From positions 18,481-82,480 of the forward strand of contig CANIHD010000016.1 of NCBI GenBank assembly GCA_947467345.1: a DNA stretch of 64,000 nucleotides, given 5' to 3'. The notes beneath the pieces were generated by a model, which was given only the letters and a program-made list of their open reading frames with translations, did not search any database and had not been told where the DNA came from. Below are positions 1 through 10,095 of the stretch, one piece after another. The first letter of the stretch is position 1. Each line of letters begins with the position of its first letter. Source of the stretch: Alphaproteobacteria bacterium (lineage in GTDB: Bacteria; Pseudomonadota; Alphaproteobacteria; Micropepsales; Micropepsaceae). The translations under genes and the position numbers were made by a program.

Positions 1-669
1 CTTCCGACCGTCATAACCGCGCCAGATGGTCCCGTTCGCACGCCGCCGGATACGCAAACCGCCGAAGTCCCCTATACCGGCCTGAAAGTATATGGCGAAC
101 CTGTTGCGCCAGAGCAGGAAGCCGCAGCTTCCTCACTTGCGCCCGCCGCTCCGGAAGCAATTGTCCCGGCTGCGGAGCCAGCGCCAGTCGTTGCGGCCGC
201 TTCACCTGCTGCGACACCGCCACCCGCAGCGCGAATAGTTACACCGCCACCGGCTCCTGTTGTAGCTGCTGCGCCTCCGCCGCGTCAGGCTCCTGCAGCA
301 CCCCGCGCACCCGTAACCCCGCCGCCTGCCATTGCCGTTTCATTGCCGGCTGCAGCTGCACCGCGTCCGGCACCCGCTCCTCAAGCCGCTGCCGCGCCGG
401 CCTCCGCCGCGACACGCGCTACGGGTCCGATGCTTCAAATCGGCGCCTATCCGTCGGAAGAACTTGCGCTCAGCGCTTGGAATAATTTCCGCGCCCGCTA
501 CGCCACCGCAATTGGTGGGCTGACGCAGAATGTCCAAGTGGCAGACCTTGGCGAACGCGGCACCTGGTATCGCCTCCGCGTTGGTCCGTTTAATAGCAAG
601 GATGCGGCGGTGGAGAAATGCGAACAGCTGAGAGAGGCCGGCGGTACCTGCTTCGTCGCGGCGCCCTGA
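1..669 (+). CDS. SPOR domain-containing protein (5' truncated by window edge)
   Basis: Frame 1 is open from base 1 to TGA at 667-669; Pro/Ala-rich linker followed by a SPOR-like C-terminus (MLQIGAYPSEELALSAWNNF...WYRLRVGPFNSKDAAVEKCEQLREAGGTCFV). Confidence 0.8.
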   Translation, partial: LPTVITAPDGPVRTPPDTQTAEVPYTGLKVYGEPVAPEQEAAASSLAPAAPEAIVPAAEPAPVVAAASPAATPPPAARIVTPPPAPVVAAAPPPRQAPAAPRAPVTPPPAIAVSLPAAAAPRPAPAPQAAAAPASAATRATGPMLQIGAYPSEELALSAWNNFRARYATAIGGLTQNVQVADLGERGTWYRLRVGPFNSKDAAVEKCEQLREAGGTCFVAAP

Positions 670-696
670 CGCTGCCTGCACGAGAGCAAGATCACC

Positions 697-1713
697 ATGT
701 CCGCAAGCGCGGCGATTTACGGATGTATGGGCACGGAGTTGTCGCCCGATGAGCGCGCGTTTTTTCGCGATGCCATGCCGTATGGCTTCATTTTATTCGC
801 GCGCAATTGCGCCGCCCCCGATCAAATCCGGCGACTCTGCGAGTCTTTGCGCGACATCACCGGCCAATCCGACACGCCGATCCTCATCGACCAGGAAGGC
901 GGCCGCGTTCAGCGTCTTCGCCCGCCGCATTGGGCCGCAAGGCCGCCGGCGCGCCAATTCGGAAATCTCTTTGATGCCAATCCCGATGCCGCGCGTCAGG
1001 GCGCCTATCTCTGCTCGCGCCTTATCGCGTCCGAGCTCATTGCGCTTGGTATCAATGTCGATTGCGCGCCTGTGCTCGACGTTCCGGTTCCGGGAGCGCA
1101 CGATGTGATTGGCGACCGCGCTTTCGCCGAAGATCCGGAGCTGGTTATCGAACTGGCGCGCGCTTCCATGGAAGGTTTTCTCGACGGCGGCGTTCTTCCC
1201 GTGATCAAGCACGTACCGGGGCATGGCCGCGCCAATGCGGATTCGCATCTTGCCTTACCGCGTGTCGATGCTAGCCACGCAGAACTCAGCGCGCGCGATT
1301 TCGTCACCTTCCGCGCACTCAACAGAGCCCCGATGGCGATGACAGCCCATGTCGTTTACGAAGCGCTGGACCCTAAGCATCCGGCGACGACGAGCAAAAA
1401 AATCATTCGCGACATCATTCGCGGCGAAATCAGATTCGACGGGCTTCTGATGAGCGACGATCTTTCCATGTCGGCCCTCGAAGGGCCGCTTGGCACAAGA
1501 ACGCGCGATTCATTGCACGCCGGCTGCGATGTGGTTCTGCACTGCAATGGCCGCATGGATGAGATGCGCGAGATCGCTGCCGAAGTCATTCCGCTCGCGG
1601 GCCGTGCGTTGGCGCGCGCTGAATCCGCACTGGCGCAATTGAAGTGCCCCTTAGAATTCGACGTCGCCGCAGCCGATATGTGGCTGAATAATATGATCGG
1701 AGCCGCGGCGTGA
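697..1713 (+). CDS. nagZ: beta-N-acetylhexosaminidase (GH3)
   Basis: 338 aa; IDQEGGRVQRLRPPHW and KHVPGHGRANADSHLALP motifs typical of NagZ; next to scpAB. Confidence 0.93.
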   Translation: MSASAAIYGCMGTELSPDERAFFRDAMPYGFILFARNCAAPDQIRRLCESLRDITGQSDTPILIDQEGGRVQRLRPPHWAARPPARQFGNLFDANPDAARQGAYLCSRLIASELIALGINVDCAPVLDVPVPGAHDVIGDRAFAEDPELVIELARASMEGFLDGGVLPVIKHVPGHGRANADSHLALPRVDASHAELSARDFVTFRALNRAPMAMTAHVVYEALDPKHPATTSKKIIRDIIRGEIRFDGLLMSDDLSMSALEGPLGTRTRDSLHAGCDVVLHCNGRMDEMREIAAEVIPLAGRALARAESALAQLKCPLEFDVAAADMWLNNMIGAAA

Positions 1714-2513
1714 GCGAACCGGAAATGACAGCGCCCGCCGCCTTTGAAGCTGCCGCCTCAGCCGCGCCTGAAGACGCGTTGATCCTTGAGTTGGACGGCT
1801 TCGAAGGGCCGCTCGATCTTCTGCTCGCATTGGCGCGGTCGCAAAAAGTCGATCTCGCGAAAATTTCAATCTTGCAACTCGCCGATCAATTTTTGGCATT
1901 CATTGAATCCGTGCGTAAACATCGTCTGGAATTAGCCGCCGATTATCTCGTGATGGCGGCGTGGCTGGCTTATCTCAAATCGCGGCTGATCCTGCCGCAA
2001 GCGCCTGCAGCTGAAGGCGGCACCGCCGAGGATGCGGCAGCCCAATTGCGCTGGCGTCTGCAGCGTCTCGAAAACATGCGCGAGTCTGCGGCCCGCCTAA
2101 TGGCGCGCGAGCGCCTCGACCGTGACGTGTTTGCGCGCGGCATGCCGGAAAATGTCCGCGTCATCCGCACGCGCAAGCAGGTGGATTCACTCTACGAATT
2201 GCTGTCGTCCTATTCGCAGCAGCGGATCAAGCAGACCGGCCACAAAGTCTACGAGATGAAACGCCCGGAGATTTTCTTAATCGAAGAGGCGCGGTCTCGT
2301 CTGGAACGGGTTCTCGGAAAAATCCCGGAATGGACCGTTCTGACTCGCTTCCTGCCGCTGGAATGGCGCATCGAGGGGCGCAGCCGCACGGGCATCGCCA
2401 GTACATTTTCGGCCTGCCTAGAACTTGCCCGCGACGGTAAGTTGGAACTCAGGCAACTAACGCCATTCGGCGACATTTTCTTACGAGACCGTGCAATGGA
2501 GGGCTCGACGTGA
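1710..2513 (+). CDS. scpA: segregation and condensation protein A
   Basis: 267 aa; LELDGFEGPLDLLLALARSQKVDLAKISILQLADQFLAFI; overlaps nagZ stop, followed by scpB. Confidence 0.93.
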   Translation: MSEPEMTAPAAFEAAASAAPEDALILELDGFEGPLDLLLALARSQKVDLAKISILQLADQFLAFIESVRKHRLELAADYLVMAAWLAYLKSRLILPQAPAAEGGTAEDAAAQLRWRLQRLENMRESAARLMARERLDRDVFARGMPENVRVIRTRKQVDSLYELLSSYSQQRIKQTGHKVYEMKRPEIFLIEEARSRLERVLGKIPEWTVLTRFLPLEWRIEGRSRTGIASTFSACLELARDGKLELRQLTPFGDIFLRDRAMEGST

Positions 2514-3322
2514 ACCACGTCATTCGACTAACCGAAGCCGACGCACAACCCATCGACACACTAGGGGCCAAGGACCACATTAAGCTGATGCCTGCACCCG
2601 AGCCTCAAGAGAGCGAATTGGAATCCAACGGCGAAGCGGAAACGGTGGAAGCCGCGCCGGGACCCGAGCTCACCCATATTCGTATCGTCGAGGCTTTACT
2701 GTTTGCGGCGTCCGAACCTTTGGACATCAACGCGCTCGCCGCCGCGCTGCCGCAATCCACGAATGTGGAAGCGATCCTCACTGCCCTTCAGCGCGACTAT
2801 GAAGGTCGCGGCGTCAATCTGTTGAAGGTCGCGAACAAATGGCAGTTCCGCACCGCGAAGGATCTCGGCTTTCTTCTGCATAAGGAGAAAACCGAAGAGC
2901 GCCGCCTGTCGCGCGCCGCCATCGAGACCTTGGCTATTGTCGCCTATCACCAACCGGTGACGCGCGCCGAGATCGAAGATATTCGCGGCGTCATGGTGTC
3001 CAAGGGCACGATCGACGCGCTCATGGAAGTCGGTTGGGTGCGCATCAGAGGCCGCCGCCGTACGCCTGGCCGTCCAGTTACTTACGGCACGACCGAAGCC
3101 TTCCTGGTGCATTTCGGTCTCGAGAATGTCGGGGATCTGCCCGGTATGGATGAGCTGAAAGCCGCAGGCTTCCTTGAATCGGCGCCGCCGGCAGGCTTCG
3201 CGGTTCCCAATCCGTCGGACATGCTGGCTCCGGACGAAGATCCCTATGTCGAAGGCGAGGATGGGCAGGACGATCTGTTCGCCGAGCCAACGCCAGAACA
3301 GGCCATCGAACTGGAGAATTAA
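2510..3322 (+). CDS. scpB: segregation and condensation protein B
   Basis: 270 aa; [19 protein letters not shown]...[25 protein letters not shown]...[24 protein letters not shown]. Confidence 0.93.
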   Translation: [270 protein letters not shown]

Positions 3323-3372
3323 TGCGGCGGGGTGCCAGACCGGGTTCTTAGACGAGCACACGCTGTGGTAGC

Positions 3373-4671
3373 GTGCGGCCCGCGTTTCAAACGCTCCCGA
3401 TTTCTCGCACCCGGTTCCGCAACTCTATGTCAGACGCAGCAGCACAAGCGCCCCGCGCAACCATGTCTAAGGGCGTTCTGTTTGTTCTGATCGTCGTCTT
3501 CATCGACATGATCGGGATAGGCATCGCGATGCCGGTTATTCCGGTTCTTGTCGGCGAGTATGTCGGCGACCGATCTCTGCAAACCCATTGGTATATGGCG
3601 ATGACGGTCGCCTATGGCGGCATGCAGTTTCTTTGCGCGCCCGGTCTCGGCGCACTCAGCGATCGTTATGGACGAAGGGCCGTTCTTCTCGCCGCCATTA
3701 TCGGGCTCGGGTTTCACTATCTTCTCATCGGCTTTGCTGCGTCGTTGTGGCTGATATTTGTGGCGCGACTGCTTGGCGGCATAACGGGCGCCAGCTTCTC
3801 CGTCGCTAATGCCTATCTGGCCGATGTCAGCGCGCCGGAAGAGCGCACCAAGGCCTTCGGCATGATCGGCGCTGCGTTCGGATTGGGGTTCATCTGCGGC
3901 CCACCGCTGGGCGGGCTGCTTGGCGAAATCAATTTGCATTTGCCGTTCTTCGTCGCAGCGGGGTTGTCGCTTGCTAACGCGGTATACGGCTACTTTGTGG
4001 TTACGGAATCTCTGCCGCCCGAGCGGCGCAGCAAATTCGCGATCTCCAAGGCCAATCCCTTTCGCGCGCTGATTGCTTTGGTGTCGAGCCACGCGATTGG
4101 CAATCTCGTGATCATCTATTCGCTCTACATGCTGGCGCACGCGACCATGATCCAGACCTGGGTTCTGGCCATGCATTTCCGCTTCGATTGGACCACGGCG
4201 CAGAACGGCATCGTTCTGGGATGCGTAGGACTATTGTCTGCGATAGTGCAGGGCGGTCTCGTCGGCCGGCTGGTGAAATGGCTGGGTGAAGAACGCCTCG
4301 CGATGTACGCCGTCGGCACCAATATGATCGCGCAATTTCTCTACGGCATCTCTTGGGAAGGCTGGATGATCTACGTCATCCTCTTTGCCTCATTCATCGT
4401 GTTTAGCGCCGGTGCAGCTCTGCAAGGGTTGGTTTCGAAGGGAACCGATCCGCGCATGCAGGGCGTCACTTTGGGCGCGCTGACCTCGATCAGCAGCCTG
4501 TGTTTCGTTGTTGGTGCTTTGGCCGGAAACGGAATTCTGGGCGTCGTCAGCGAATTGCCGCAAGGTGATTTCCGCTTGGGCGCGACGTTCTATTTCACCT
4601 CGGCGCTCAATTGCATCGCCTTCACCCTGCTGGTGCTGCGCCGAAAAGATGCCCGTGCGGCGGCGGGTTAA
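3373..4671 (+). CDS. MFS transporter, TetA-like drug:H+ antiporter family (start may be 3427)
   Basis: 432 aa with 12-TM pattern; GALSDRYGRRAVLLAAIIG and IDMIGIGIAMPVIPVL motifs of the Tet(A)/DHA1 group. Confidence 0.85.
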   Translation: MRPAFQTLPISRTRFRNSMSDAAAQAPRATMSKGVLFVLIVVFIDMIGIGIAMPVIPVLVGEYVGDRSLQTHWYMAMTVAYGGMQFLCAPGLGALSDRYGRRAVLLAAIIGLGFHYLLIGFAASLWLIFVARLLGGITGASFSVANAYLADVSAPEERTKAFGMIGAAFGLGFICGPPLGGLLGEINLHLPFFVAAGLSLANAVYGYFVVTESLPPERRSKFAISKANPFRALIALVSSHAIGNLVIIYSLYMLAHATMIQTWVLAMHFRFDWTTAQNGIVLGCVGLLSAIVQGGLVGRLVKWLGEERLAMYAVGTNMIAQFLYGISWEGWMIYVILFASFIVFSAGAALQGLVSKGTDPRMQGVTLGALTSISSLCFVVGALAGNGILGVVSELPQGDFRLGATFYFTSALNCIAFTLLVLRRKDARAAAG

Positions 4672-4713
4672 CCCAGCCTCAGCTGCGCGGCTTGCCGGTC
4701 ACGCGCGCAATTT

Positions 4714-4885
4714 GTATAAGCACCTGTCATTGGGGAGTAGCCGCCCGGACCTCCACCGGGGCACGTATCAACAGACTTGGCCCTCGCGGGCTATGGTGCG
4801 CGCTGGAAGCATCCGCCAGAAAAAAGTGCCTATCGCACTTTTTCGTCCGGCGGTGCGACCGATAAAACGGCGAGACCTTTGGCTC
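4714..4885 (+). ncRNA. yybP-ykoY family (Mn2+) riboswitch aptamer, approximate bounds
   Basis: Contains TTGGGGAGTAGCCGCC (4729-4744), ATCAACAGACTTGG and CGAGACCTTT blocks resembling the conserved loops of the yybP-ykoY aptamer; lies directly upstream of a TMEM165/GDT1 family gene, a known partner of this riboswitch class. Confidence 0.82.
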
Positions 4886-4923
4886 TTCGTTTTCCGTCCG
4901 GGGTCGGGCGAAAACGAAAAGCC
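4881..4923 (+). promoter_or_regulatory. Long hairpin, candidate riboswitch expression platform
   Basis: GGCTCTTCGTTTTC (4881-4894) pairs with GAAAACGAAAAGCC (4910-4923), 13 of 14 positions; 37 nt before the ATG at 4961. Confidence 0.6.
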
Positions 4924-4960
4924 ATTGGTATGTCCTGCCTGACCCCCCAGTGAGTTCATC

Positions 4961-5515
4961 ATGGATGTGTTTCTCATTTCTGTGGGCGCCGTCGCTTTGG
5001 CCGAGATCGGCGACAAGACGCAGCTTTTGGCGCTTGTGCTGGCCGCGCGCTACCGCGCGCCAATTCCCATCATTCTCGGCATTCTCGTCGCCACCACTGC
5101 AAACCATCTCGCGGCAGCATGGGTCGGCGTATTGGCGGCGGATTTTCTCTCCGGCGATGTTTTGCGCTGGGTCATCGCCGCGTCGTTCATCGGTATGGCG
5201 CTATGGATGTTGATCCCGGACAAGCTCGATTCCGGACCGCGTATCGGAGATAAATGGGGCGCCTTCGCTGCGACCGCCATTTCGTTTTTTATTGTCGAGA
5301 TAGGCGACAAGACACAGATCGCGACTGTGGCGCTGGCGGCGCGCTATCACGCTGTGCTTCTCGTGGGTGCCGGCACGACAGTCGGGCTGATGCTCGCGAA
5401 CGTGCCCGTTATTCTCGCCGGAAAAATGGTGGGCAATCGTCTGCCGTTGCGGCTGATACACACCATCTCGGCGGTGATATTTCTTGTGCTCGGTGTCGCT
5501 GCGCTAATTTTTTAA
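4961..5515 (+). CDS. TMEM165/GDT1 (UPF0016) family protein, predicted Mn2+/cation exporter
   Basis: 184 aa; two E-x-G-D-K-T/S motifs (ALAEIGDKTQLLAL and FIVEIGDKTQIATVALAARY). Confidence 0.92.
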   Translation: MDVFLISVGAVALAEIGDKTQLLALVLAARYRAPIPIILGILVATTANHLAAAWVGVLAADFLSGDVLRWVIAASFIGMALWMLIPDKLDSGPRIGDKWGAFAATAISFFIVEIGDKTQIATVALAARYHAVLLVGAGTTVGLMLANVPVILAGKMVGNRLPLRLIHTISAVIFLVLGVAALIF

Positions 5516-5530
5516 ACGCAGCGAAGAAAC

Positions 5531-6715
5531 TTACCGCGATTTGGCGCGGGATTTCTTCTCCGGCACGACCGCGTTTTCCACCACGACGGCTTCGCCATTG
5601 TCGAGCGCAATGGCGAGGCGTCCTTCCGCCAGCGCGCGCGCATCATTGCCGAACACTTCAGCGCGCCAGCCTTGCAGGGCCGGCACATCTTCGTCGCCGC
5701 CTGCGAGGCGTTCCAGCTCATCGCTGTTCGCGATGAGCCGCGCAGCGACGCCATATTGCGTCGCCCTAAGGCGGAGCAACGTCTTCAAGAGATCTAGCGC
5801 TGCCGGCGACGGCTCGCGGCCGCGCCGACGCGACTCAAACGGCTGTATCTCGGGTAGGGGCGCTTCAAGCGTTTCTTTAATAACGGCAAGCAAAGCCTTG
5901 CCCTGACGCGACGCCGCGTAACCGTTCGGCAGCGCGCGAATATCGGAAAGCGCTTCCGCCGTGGCCGGCGGATGCGACGCGATTTCCAGAATGGCTTCGT
6001 CTTTGACAACGCGGTTGCGCGGCACGTCGCGCGATTGCGCCTCACGCTCGCGCCACGCCGCCATGGCCATGACGAGCGCGACGAATTTCTTATTGCTGGA
6101 GCGCAGCTTCAAGCGGCGCCACGCATCTTCCGGTTCCAGTTTGTAAGTCGCTGGATCTTTCAGCGTCTTTTCTTCTTCTTCCAGCCAAACGGCGCGGCCG
6201 CTTTTTTCCAGCTCTGCCGAAAGCGTTTCGTAAATCGTGCGCAAATAGGTGACGTCGGCCAGCGCATATTCCAGCTGCCGCTTGCTCAGCGGCCGGCGGC
6301 TCCAATCGGTGAAGCGCGCGGATTTGTCGATGTCCGCTTTGGCTATACGGCGCACCAGCGTTTCGTAGGAGGCAGCCTCTCCGAAGCCGCACACCATCGC
6401 GGCGATCTGCGAGTCGAACAAAGGCTGCGGAATGATGCCTGCCGAGTGATGGAAGATTTCGATGTCCTGCCGCGCGGCATGAAACACCTTCATGACCTTC
6501 TTATTGGCGAGTAGCTTATGGAATGGCGCGAGATCGATGTCCTTAGCCAGGGGATCGATGATGCCTTCCGCGGTCGGGCTCGCCGCCTGGATCAGGCAGA
6601 GTTTCGGCCAATAGGTCTGGTCCCGGATGAACTCGGTATCGAGGGCAACATAAGGGCCCTCGTTCAACTCGGCGCAGAAGGCCTTAAGATCAGCAGAATC
6701 CGTGACAATACGCAT
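5531..6715 (-). CDS. rnd: ribonuclease D
   Basis: 394 aa; VALDTEFIRDQTYWPKLCLIQ, DSQIAAMVCGFGEAASYETLV, DWSRRPLSKRQLEYALADVTYL exonuclease motifs plus HRDC-like C-terminus. Confidence 0.93.
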   Translation of the reverse strand: MRIVTDSADLKAFCAELNEGPYVALDTEFIRDQTYWPKLCLIQAASPTAEGIIDPLAKDIDLAPFHKLLANKKVMKVFHAARQDIEIFHHSAGIIPQPLFDSQIAAMVCGFGEAASYETLVRRIAKADIDKSARFTDWSRRPLSKRQLEYALADVTYLRTIYETLSAELEKSGRAVWLEEEEKTLKDPATYKLEPEDAWRRLKLRSSNKKFVALVMAMAAWREREAQSRDVPRNRVVKDEAILEIASHPPATAEALSDIRALPNGYAASRQGKALLAVIKETLEAPLPEIQPFESRRRGREPSPAALDLLKTLLRLRATQYGVAARLIANSDELERLAGGDEDVPALQGWRAEVFGNDARALAEGRLAIALDNGEAVVVENAVVPEKKSRAKSR

Positions 6716-6881
6716 GGTCAGCTCTTAGCGGGATTCGTCCCCGCTGTCCCCGCCGGCTATGCGTTATGGCTGGAAATTCACGGTTCCTGTGCGTTTGGGT
6801 CACGGCGGGTAGGCCAGGGAACCGCCCCTTGACTTAGGGCGGGGTCCTTTCCACAAACACCGCATCTAGCGGGATCCCACC

Positions 6882-8684
6882 ATGCATATTTATCGTACCC
6901 ATACGGCTGGCGCCTTGCGCCAGTCAGACGTCGGACAGCGGGTCCGTATTTCAGGTTGGGCCCACCGGGTGCGCGACCATGGCGGGCTACTGTTCATCGA
7001 TGTGCGCGACCATTACGGGGTCACGCAATGCGTGCTGGAACCCGACTCTCCGGCCTTCGCTGAGGCCTCGCGGGTCCGCTCGGAATGGGTCGTCACCGTC
7101 ACCGGGCCGGTCGTGGCGCGCAAAGGCGATACCGCCAATGCCAACCTGCCCACCGGCGATATCGAGATTCGAATCGAAGAGCTGTCCATTCAAGGCGAGG
7201 CCGGCGAGCTGCCGCTGCCCGTCTTCGGTGAAGCCGAATATCCGGAAGATATCCGCTTGCGCTACCGCTTCCTCGATCTCCGGCGCGAGAAGCTGCACAA
7301 GAACATCATACTGCGCGCGCAAGTCATTCAGTCCATTCGCCGCCGCATGGTGGACCAAGGCTTCACCGAGTTTCAGACGCCCATCCTGACCGCCTCCAGC
7401 CCCGAGGGCGCGCGCGACTTCTTGGTGCCGTCGCGCATGCATCCGGGCTCGTTCTATGCGTTGCCGCAGGCGCCGCAGCAGTTCAAACAGCTCATCATGG
7501 TGGCGGGCTTCGACCGTTATTTCCAAATCGCGCCCTGTTTCCGCGATGAAGATGCGCGCGCCGACCGTAGCCCGGGCGAATTCTATCAGCTCGATCTGGA
7601 AATGAGCTTCGTCACGCAAGACGATGTTTTTGCTGCTATTGAGCCGGTTCTGCATGGCGTCTTCACGGAGTTCGCCAATGGACGGCAAGTGTCGCCGATA
7701 CCGTTTTCGCGCATTCCTTATTCCGAAGCGCTGGCCCTCTACGGCACCGACAAGCCGGATCTTCGCAATCCGCTTCTGATCGCCGACGTGTCGGATATTT
7801 TCACGCGCGATGACGTCACGTTCCAAGCCTTCAAGAAAGTTGTGCAGGCGGGTGGCGTCGCACGCGCCATTCCGGCGCCAGGCGCCGGCGCGCAATCGCG
7901 CTCATGGTTCGATAAGTTGAATGAATGGGCGCGCGGCGAAGGCGCCGCCGGGCTCGGTTACATCATTTTCGAGGAAGAGAACGGCGTGTTGGTCGGCAAG
8001 GGACCAATCGCGAAATTCCTTTCGTCGGAGGCATTACAGAAGCTTGCGGTTCGCGCCGCCGTGAAAGCGGGCGACGCCGTATTCTTTGCCGCCGACAAAC
8101 TGGCGCGCGCCGCCGATCTTGCAGGCAAGGCGCGCACGCGCATCGGCAGAGAGCTTGGCTTGATCCGCGAGGATAAGTTCGAGTTCTGCTGGATCGTCGA
8201 TTTTCCGATGTATGAATATAACGAGCAGGAAAAGCGCATCGATTTCTCGCACAATCCATTCTCGATGCCGCAAGGCGGAATGGAAGCGCTGGAAAATCAG
8301 GATCCGCTCACCATCAAAGCGTTCCAATACGACATCGTTTGCAATGGCGTGGAATTGTCGTCAGGCGCCATCCGTAACCATAAGCCCGAGATCATGTTGA
8401 AAGCTTTCGAGATCGCCGGCTATGCGCGCGCCGAAACCGAAGCGAAATTCTCCGGCATGCTGAATGCGTTCCGCTACGGCGCGCCGCCGCATGGTGGCTC
8501 AGCGCCGGGCATCGACCGCATGGTCATGCTGATCGCGGGCGTCGAGAATTTGCGCGAAGTGACGATGTTTCCGATGAACCAGCAGGCGCAGGATTTAATG
8601 ATGGGCGCGCCGTCGGAAGTTTCGGCGAAACAATTGCGCGAACTTCATATCCGCGTCGTGCTGCCGGAGAAAGAAAAAGCGTAA
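6882..8684 (+). CDS. aspS: aspartate--tRNA(Asp/Asn) ligase
   Basis: 600 aa; [40 protein letters not shown] class II motifs. Confidence 0.97.
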   Translation: MHIYRTHTAGALRQSDVGQRVRISGWAHRVRDHGGLLFIDVRDHYGVTQCVLEPDSPAFAEASRVRSEWVVTVTGPVVARKGDTANANLPTGDIEIRIEELSIQGEAGELPLPVFGEAEYPEDIRLRYRFLDLRREKLHKNIILRAQVIQSIRRRMVDQGFTEFQTPILTASSPEGARDFLVPSRMHPGSFYALPQAPQQFKQLIMVAGFDRYFQIAPCFRDEDARADRSPGEFYQLDLEMSFVTQDDVFAAIEPVLHGVFTEFANGRQVSPIPFSRIPYSEALALYGTDKPDLRNPLLIADVSDIFTRDDVTFQAFKKVVQAGGVARAIPAPGAGAQSRSWFDKLNEWARGEGAAGLGYIIFEEENGVLVGKGPIAKFLSSEALQKLAVRAAVKAGDAVFFAADKLARAADLAGKARTRIGRELGLIREDKFEFCWIVDFPMYEYNEQEKRIDFSHNPFSMPQGGMEALENQDPLTIKAFQYDIVCNGVELSSGAIRNHKPEIMLKAFEIAGYARAETEAKFSGMLNAFRYGAPPHGGSAPGIDRMVMLIAGVENLREVTMFPMNQQAQDLMMGAPSEVSAKQLRELHIRVVLPEKEKA

Positions 8685-8702
8685 TCATCGAAAACATAAA
8701 GC

Positions 8703-8736
8703 AAAACGGCGCGGGAGATTCCTGCGCCGTTTTTTG
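8703..8736 (+). terminator. rho-independent terminator of aspS
   Basis: AAAACGGCGCGGGAGATTCCTGCGCCGTTTTTT: GC-rich stem with T tract about 20 nt after the aspS stop. Confidence 0.85.
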
Positions 8737-8756
8737 TCTGCCCTCTATGAAGAGGA

Positions 8757-9248
8757 TTAGTTCAGCTTACCGGGAATTTCTTTCAACGCGCTCTGGACCA
8801 TGTCCTGGGCGCGTTTGTCGTCGAGGCGGGCAGCGATCAGCTTCTCGGCTGCCGACACGGCTGCATCGGCGGCGAGGGCGCGGACTTCCGCGAGTGCCGC
8901 GGCTTCCGCTTGTGCAATTTTATCCTGTGCCTGCTTGCCGCGGCGTTCGATCGCCTGCGCGATCTGCACGCGCATTTCCTTGGCATAGGCTCCCGCTTCG
9001 GCGCGCGCCGCCGTCAAAATGCCGTGCGCTTCTTTTTCCGCATCCGCCTGCTTGCAGCGATATTGCTCGAGAAGGCCTTGCGCTTTCTCGCGAAGACGGC
9101 GCGCATCGTCCAATTCTTTGGCGATTTGGGCGGAGCGCGCATCCAGCGTTTTGCCGATCATGGCAGGCACGCCCTGCCACAGAAGAAGGCCAAGAAAGAT
9201 CAGCGTGCCGACGCCAACCCAGGTTTCCGCATTCGAGAAGAATTCCAT
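8757..9248 (-). CDS. atpF: F0F1 ATP synthase subunit B
   Basis: 163 aa; N-terminal TM then long coiled coil; last gene of the Fo cluster. Confidence 0.9.
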   Translation of the reverse strand: MEFFSNAETWVGVGTLIFLGLLLWQGVPAMIGKTLDARSAQIAKELDDARRLREKAQGLLEQYRCKQADAEKEAHGILTAARAEAGAYAKEMRVQIAQAIERRGKQAQDKIAQAEAAALAEVRALAADAAVSAAEKLIAARLDDKRAQDMVQSALKEIPGKLN

Positions 9249-9249
9249 C

Positions 9250-9795
9250 TCAGCCTCGAATCGATTGGACGGCTTGAAGCGCGTCAGCCGAGGAGACTTT
9301 CTCGCCGATCAAACGTTCGACAATATCGGCCGCGGCCTCGCTCGCCACTTGCTGGACATGGCCGGCGGCGCGCTTGCGGGTTTCCTCAATGCGGGCCTCC
9401 GCTTCCGTCAGCGCCGTTTGCGTTTGCGCATCGGCGGCTGCCTTCAGGCGATCCATTTCTGCGTTGACGGTCTTGCGTTTCTCGTCGGCCAAAGTCGTCG
9501 CGCGGCCACGTGCGCTCGCGAGAGCGCTTTCATAAGCGGCGAGAGCGTCGCTGGCCTCCTTGCGTAAGCGTTCGGCGGTTTCAAGATCGCCCGTAATACG
9601 ATCCTTCCGCGCCGCGATGACGCTGCCGATCTTTGGCAGCGCCACTTTGCTCAAGACGACGAGCAAAAAGCCGAATGTAAGCACCAGCCAGAACAACTGG
9701 CTGGCGTAGGTTTCGGCATTCATTTGCGGCAGGCCGCCCTCGGCGTGTTCTTCGCCGGGTACGACAATGCCTTCCGTCGTCTCGATGTCTTGCAT
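9250..9795 (-). CDS. F0F1 ATP synthase subunit B'
   Basis: 181 aa; TM helix LFWLVLTFGFLLVVLSKVALPKIGSVIAARKDRITGDLETAERLRKEA typical of b'; between c and b genes. Confidence 0.9.
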   Translation of the reverse strand: MQDIETTEGIVVPGEEHAEGGLPQMNAETYASQLFWLVLTFGFLLVVLSKVALPKIGSVIAARKDRITGDLETAERLRKEASDALAAYESALASARGRATTLADEKRKTVNAEMDRLKAAADAQTQTALTEAEARIEETRKRAAGHVQQVASEAAADIVERLIGEKVSSADALQAVQSIRG

Positions 9796-9804
9796 GGCCG
9801 GAAA

Positions 9805-10047
9805 TTAAACCGGCGGCGCGTAGAGCATGATCAGCGCGATCACGAGGCCGAACAGACCCGTCGCTTCGCAAAGCGCGAAGCCGAGGAGCAGGTTCGCCGT
9901 CTGGCCGGCAGCCGCGCCCGGATTGCGCAGTGCGCCCGCGAGGAAGTTGCCGAACACATTGCCGATGCCGATGCCGGCGCCGATCAGCGCCATGGCGGCC
10001 AAACCGGCGCCGATAAATCTTGCTGCTTCAACGTCCATGTTTTTCAA
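9805..10047 (-). CDS. atpE: F0F1 ATP synthase subunit C
   Basis: 80 aa; [69 protein letters not shown]. Confidence 0.96.
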   Translation of the reverse strand: MKNMDVEAARFIGAGLAAMALIGAGIGIGNVFGNFLAGALRNPGAAAGQTANLLLGFALCEATGLFGLVIALIMLYAPPV

Positions 10048-10095
10048 GCTCCTAGAAAGAAATGACCGCCGGCTCTGCCCAAAGCCGGCTTGGTT

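Noticed and set aside
340-681. Minus-strand ORF antisense to the SPOR protein gene
   Set aside because: Low-complexity translation, overlaps a coherent gene; typical shadow ORF in GC-rich sequence.
4508-5107. ORFs 4508-4942 (+), 4611-4865 (+), 4727-5107 (-), 4768-5016 (-)
   Set aside because: They cover the riboswitch leader and hairpins; translations resemble no family and structure explains the region better.
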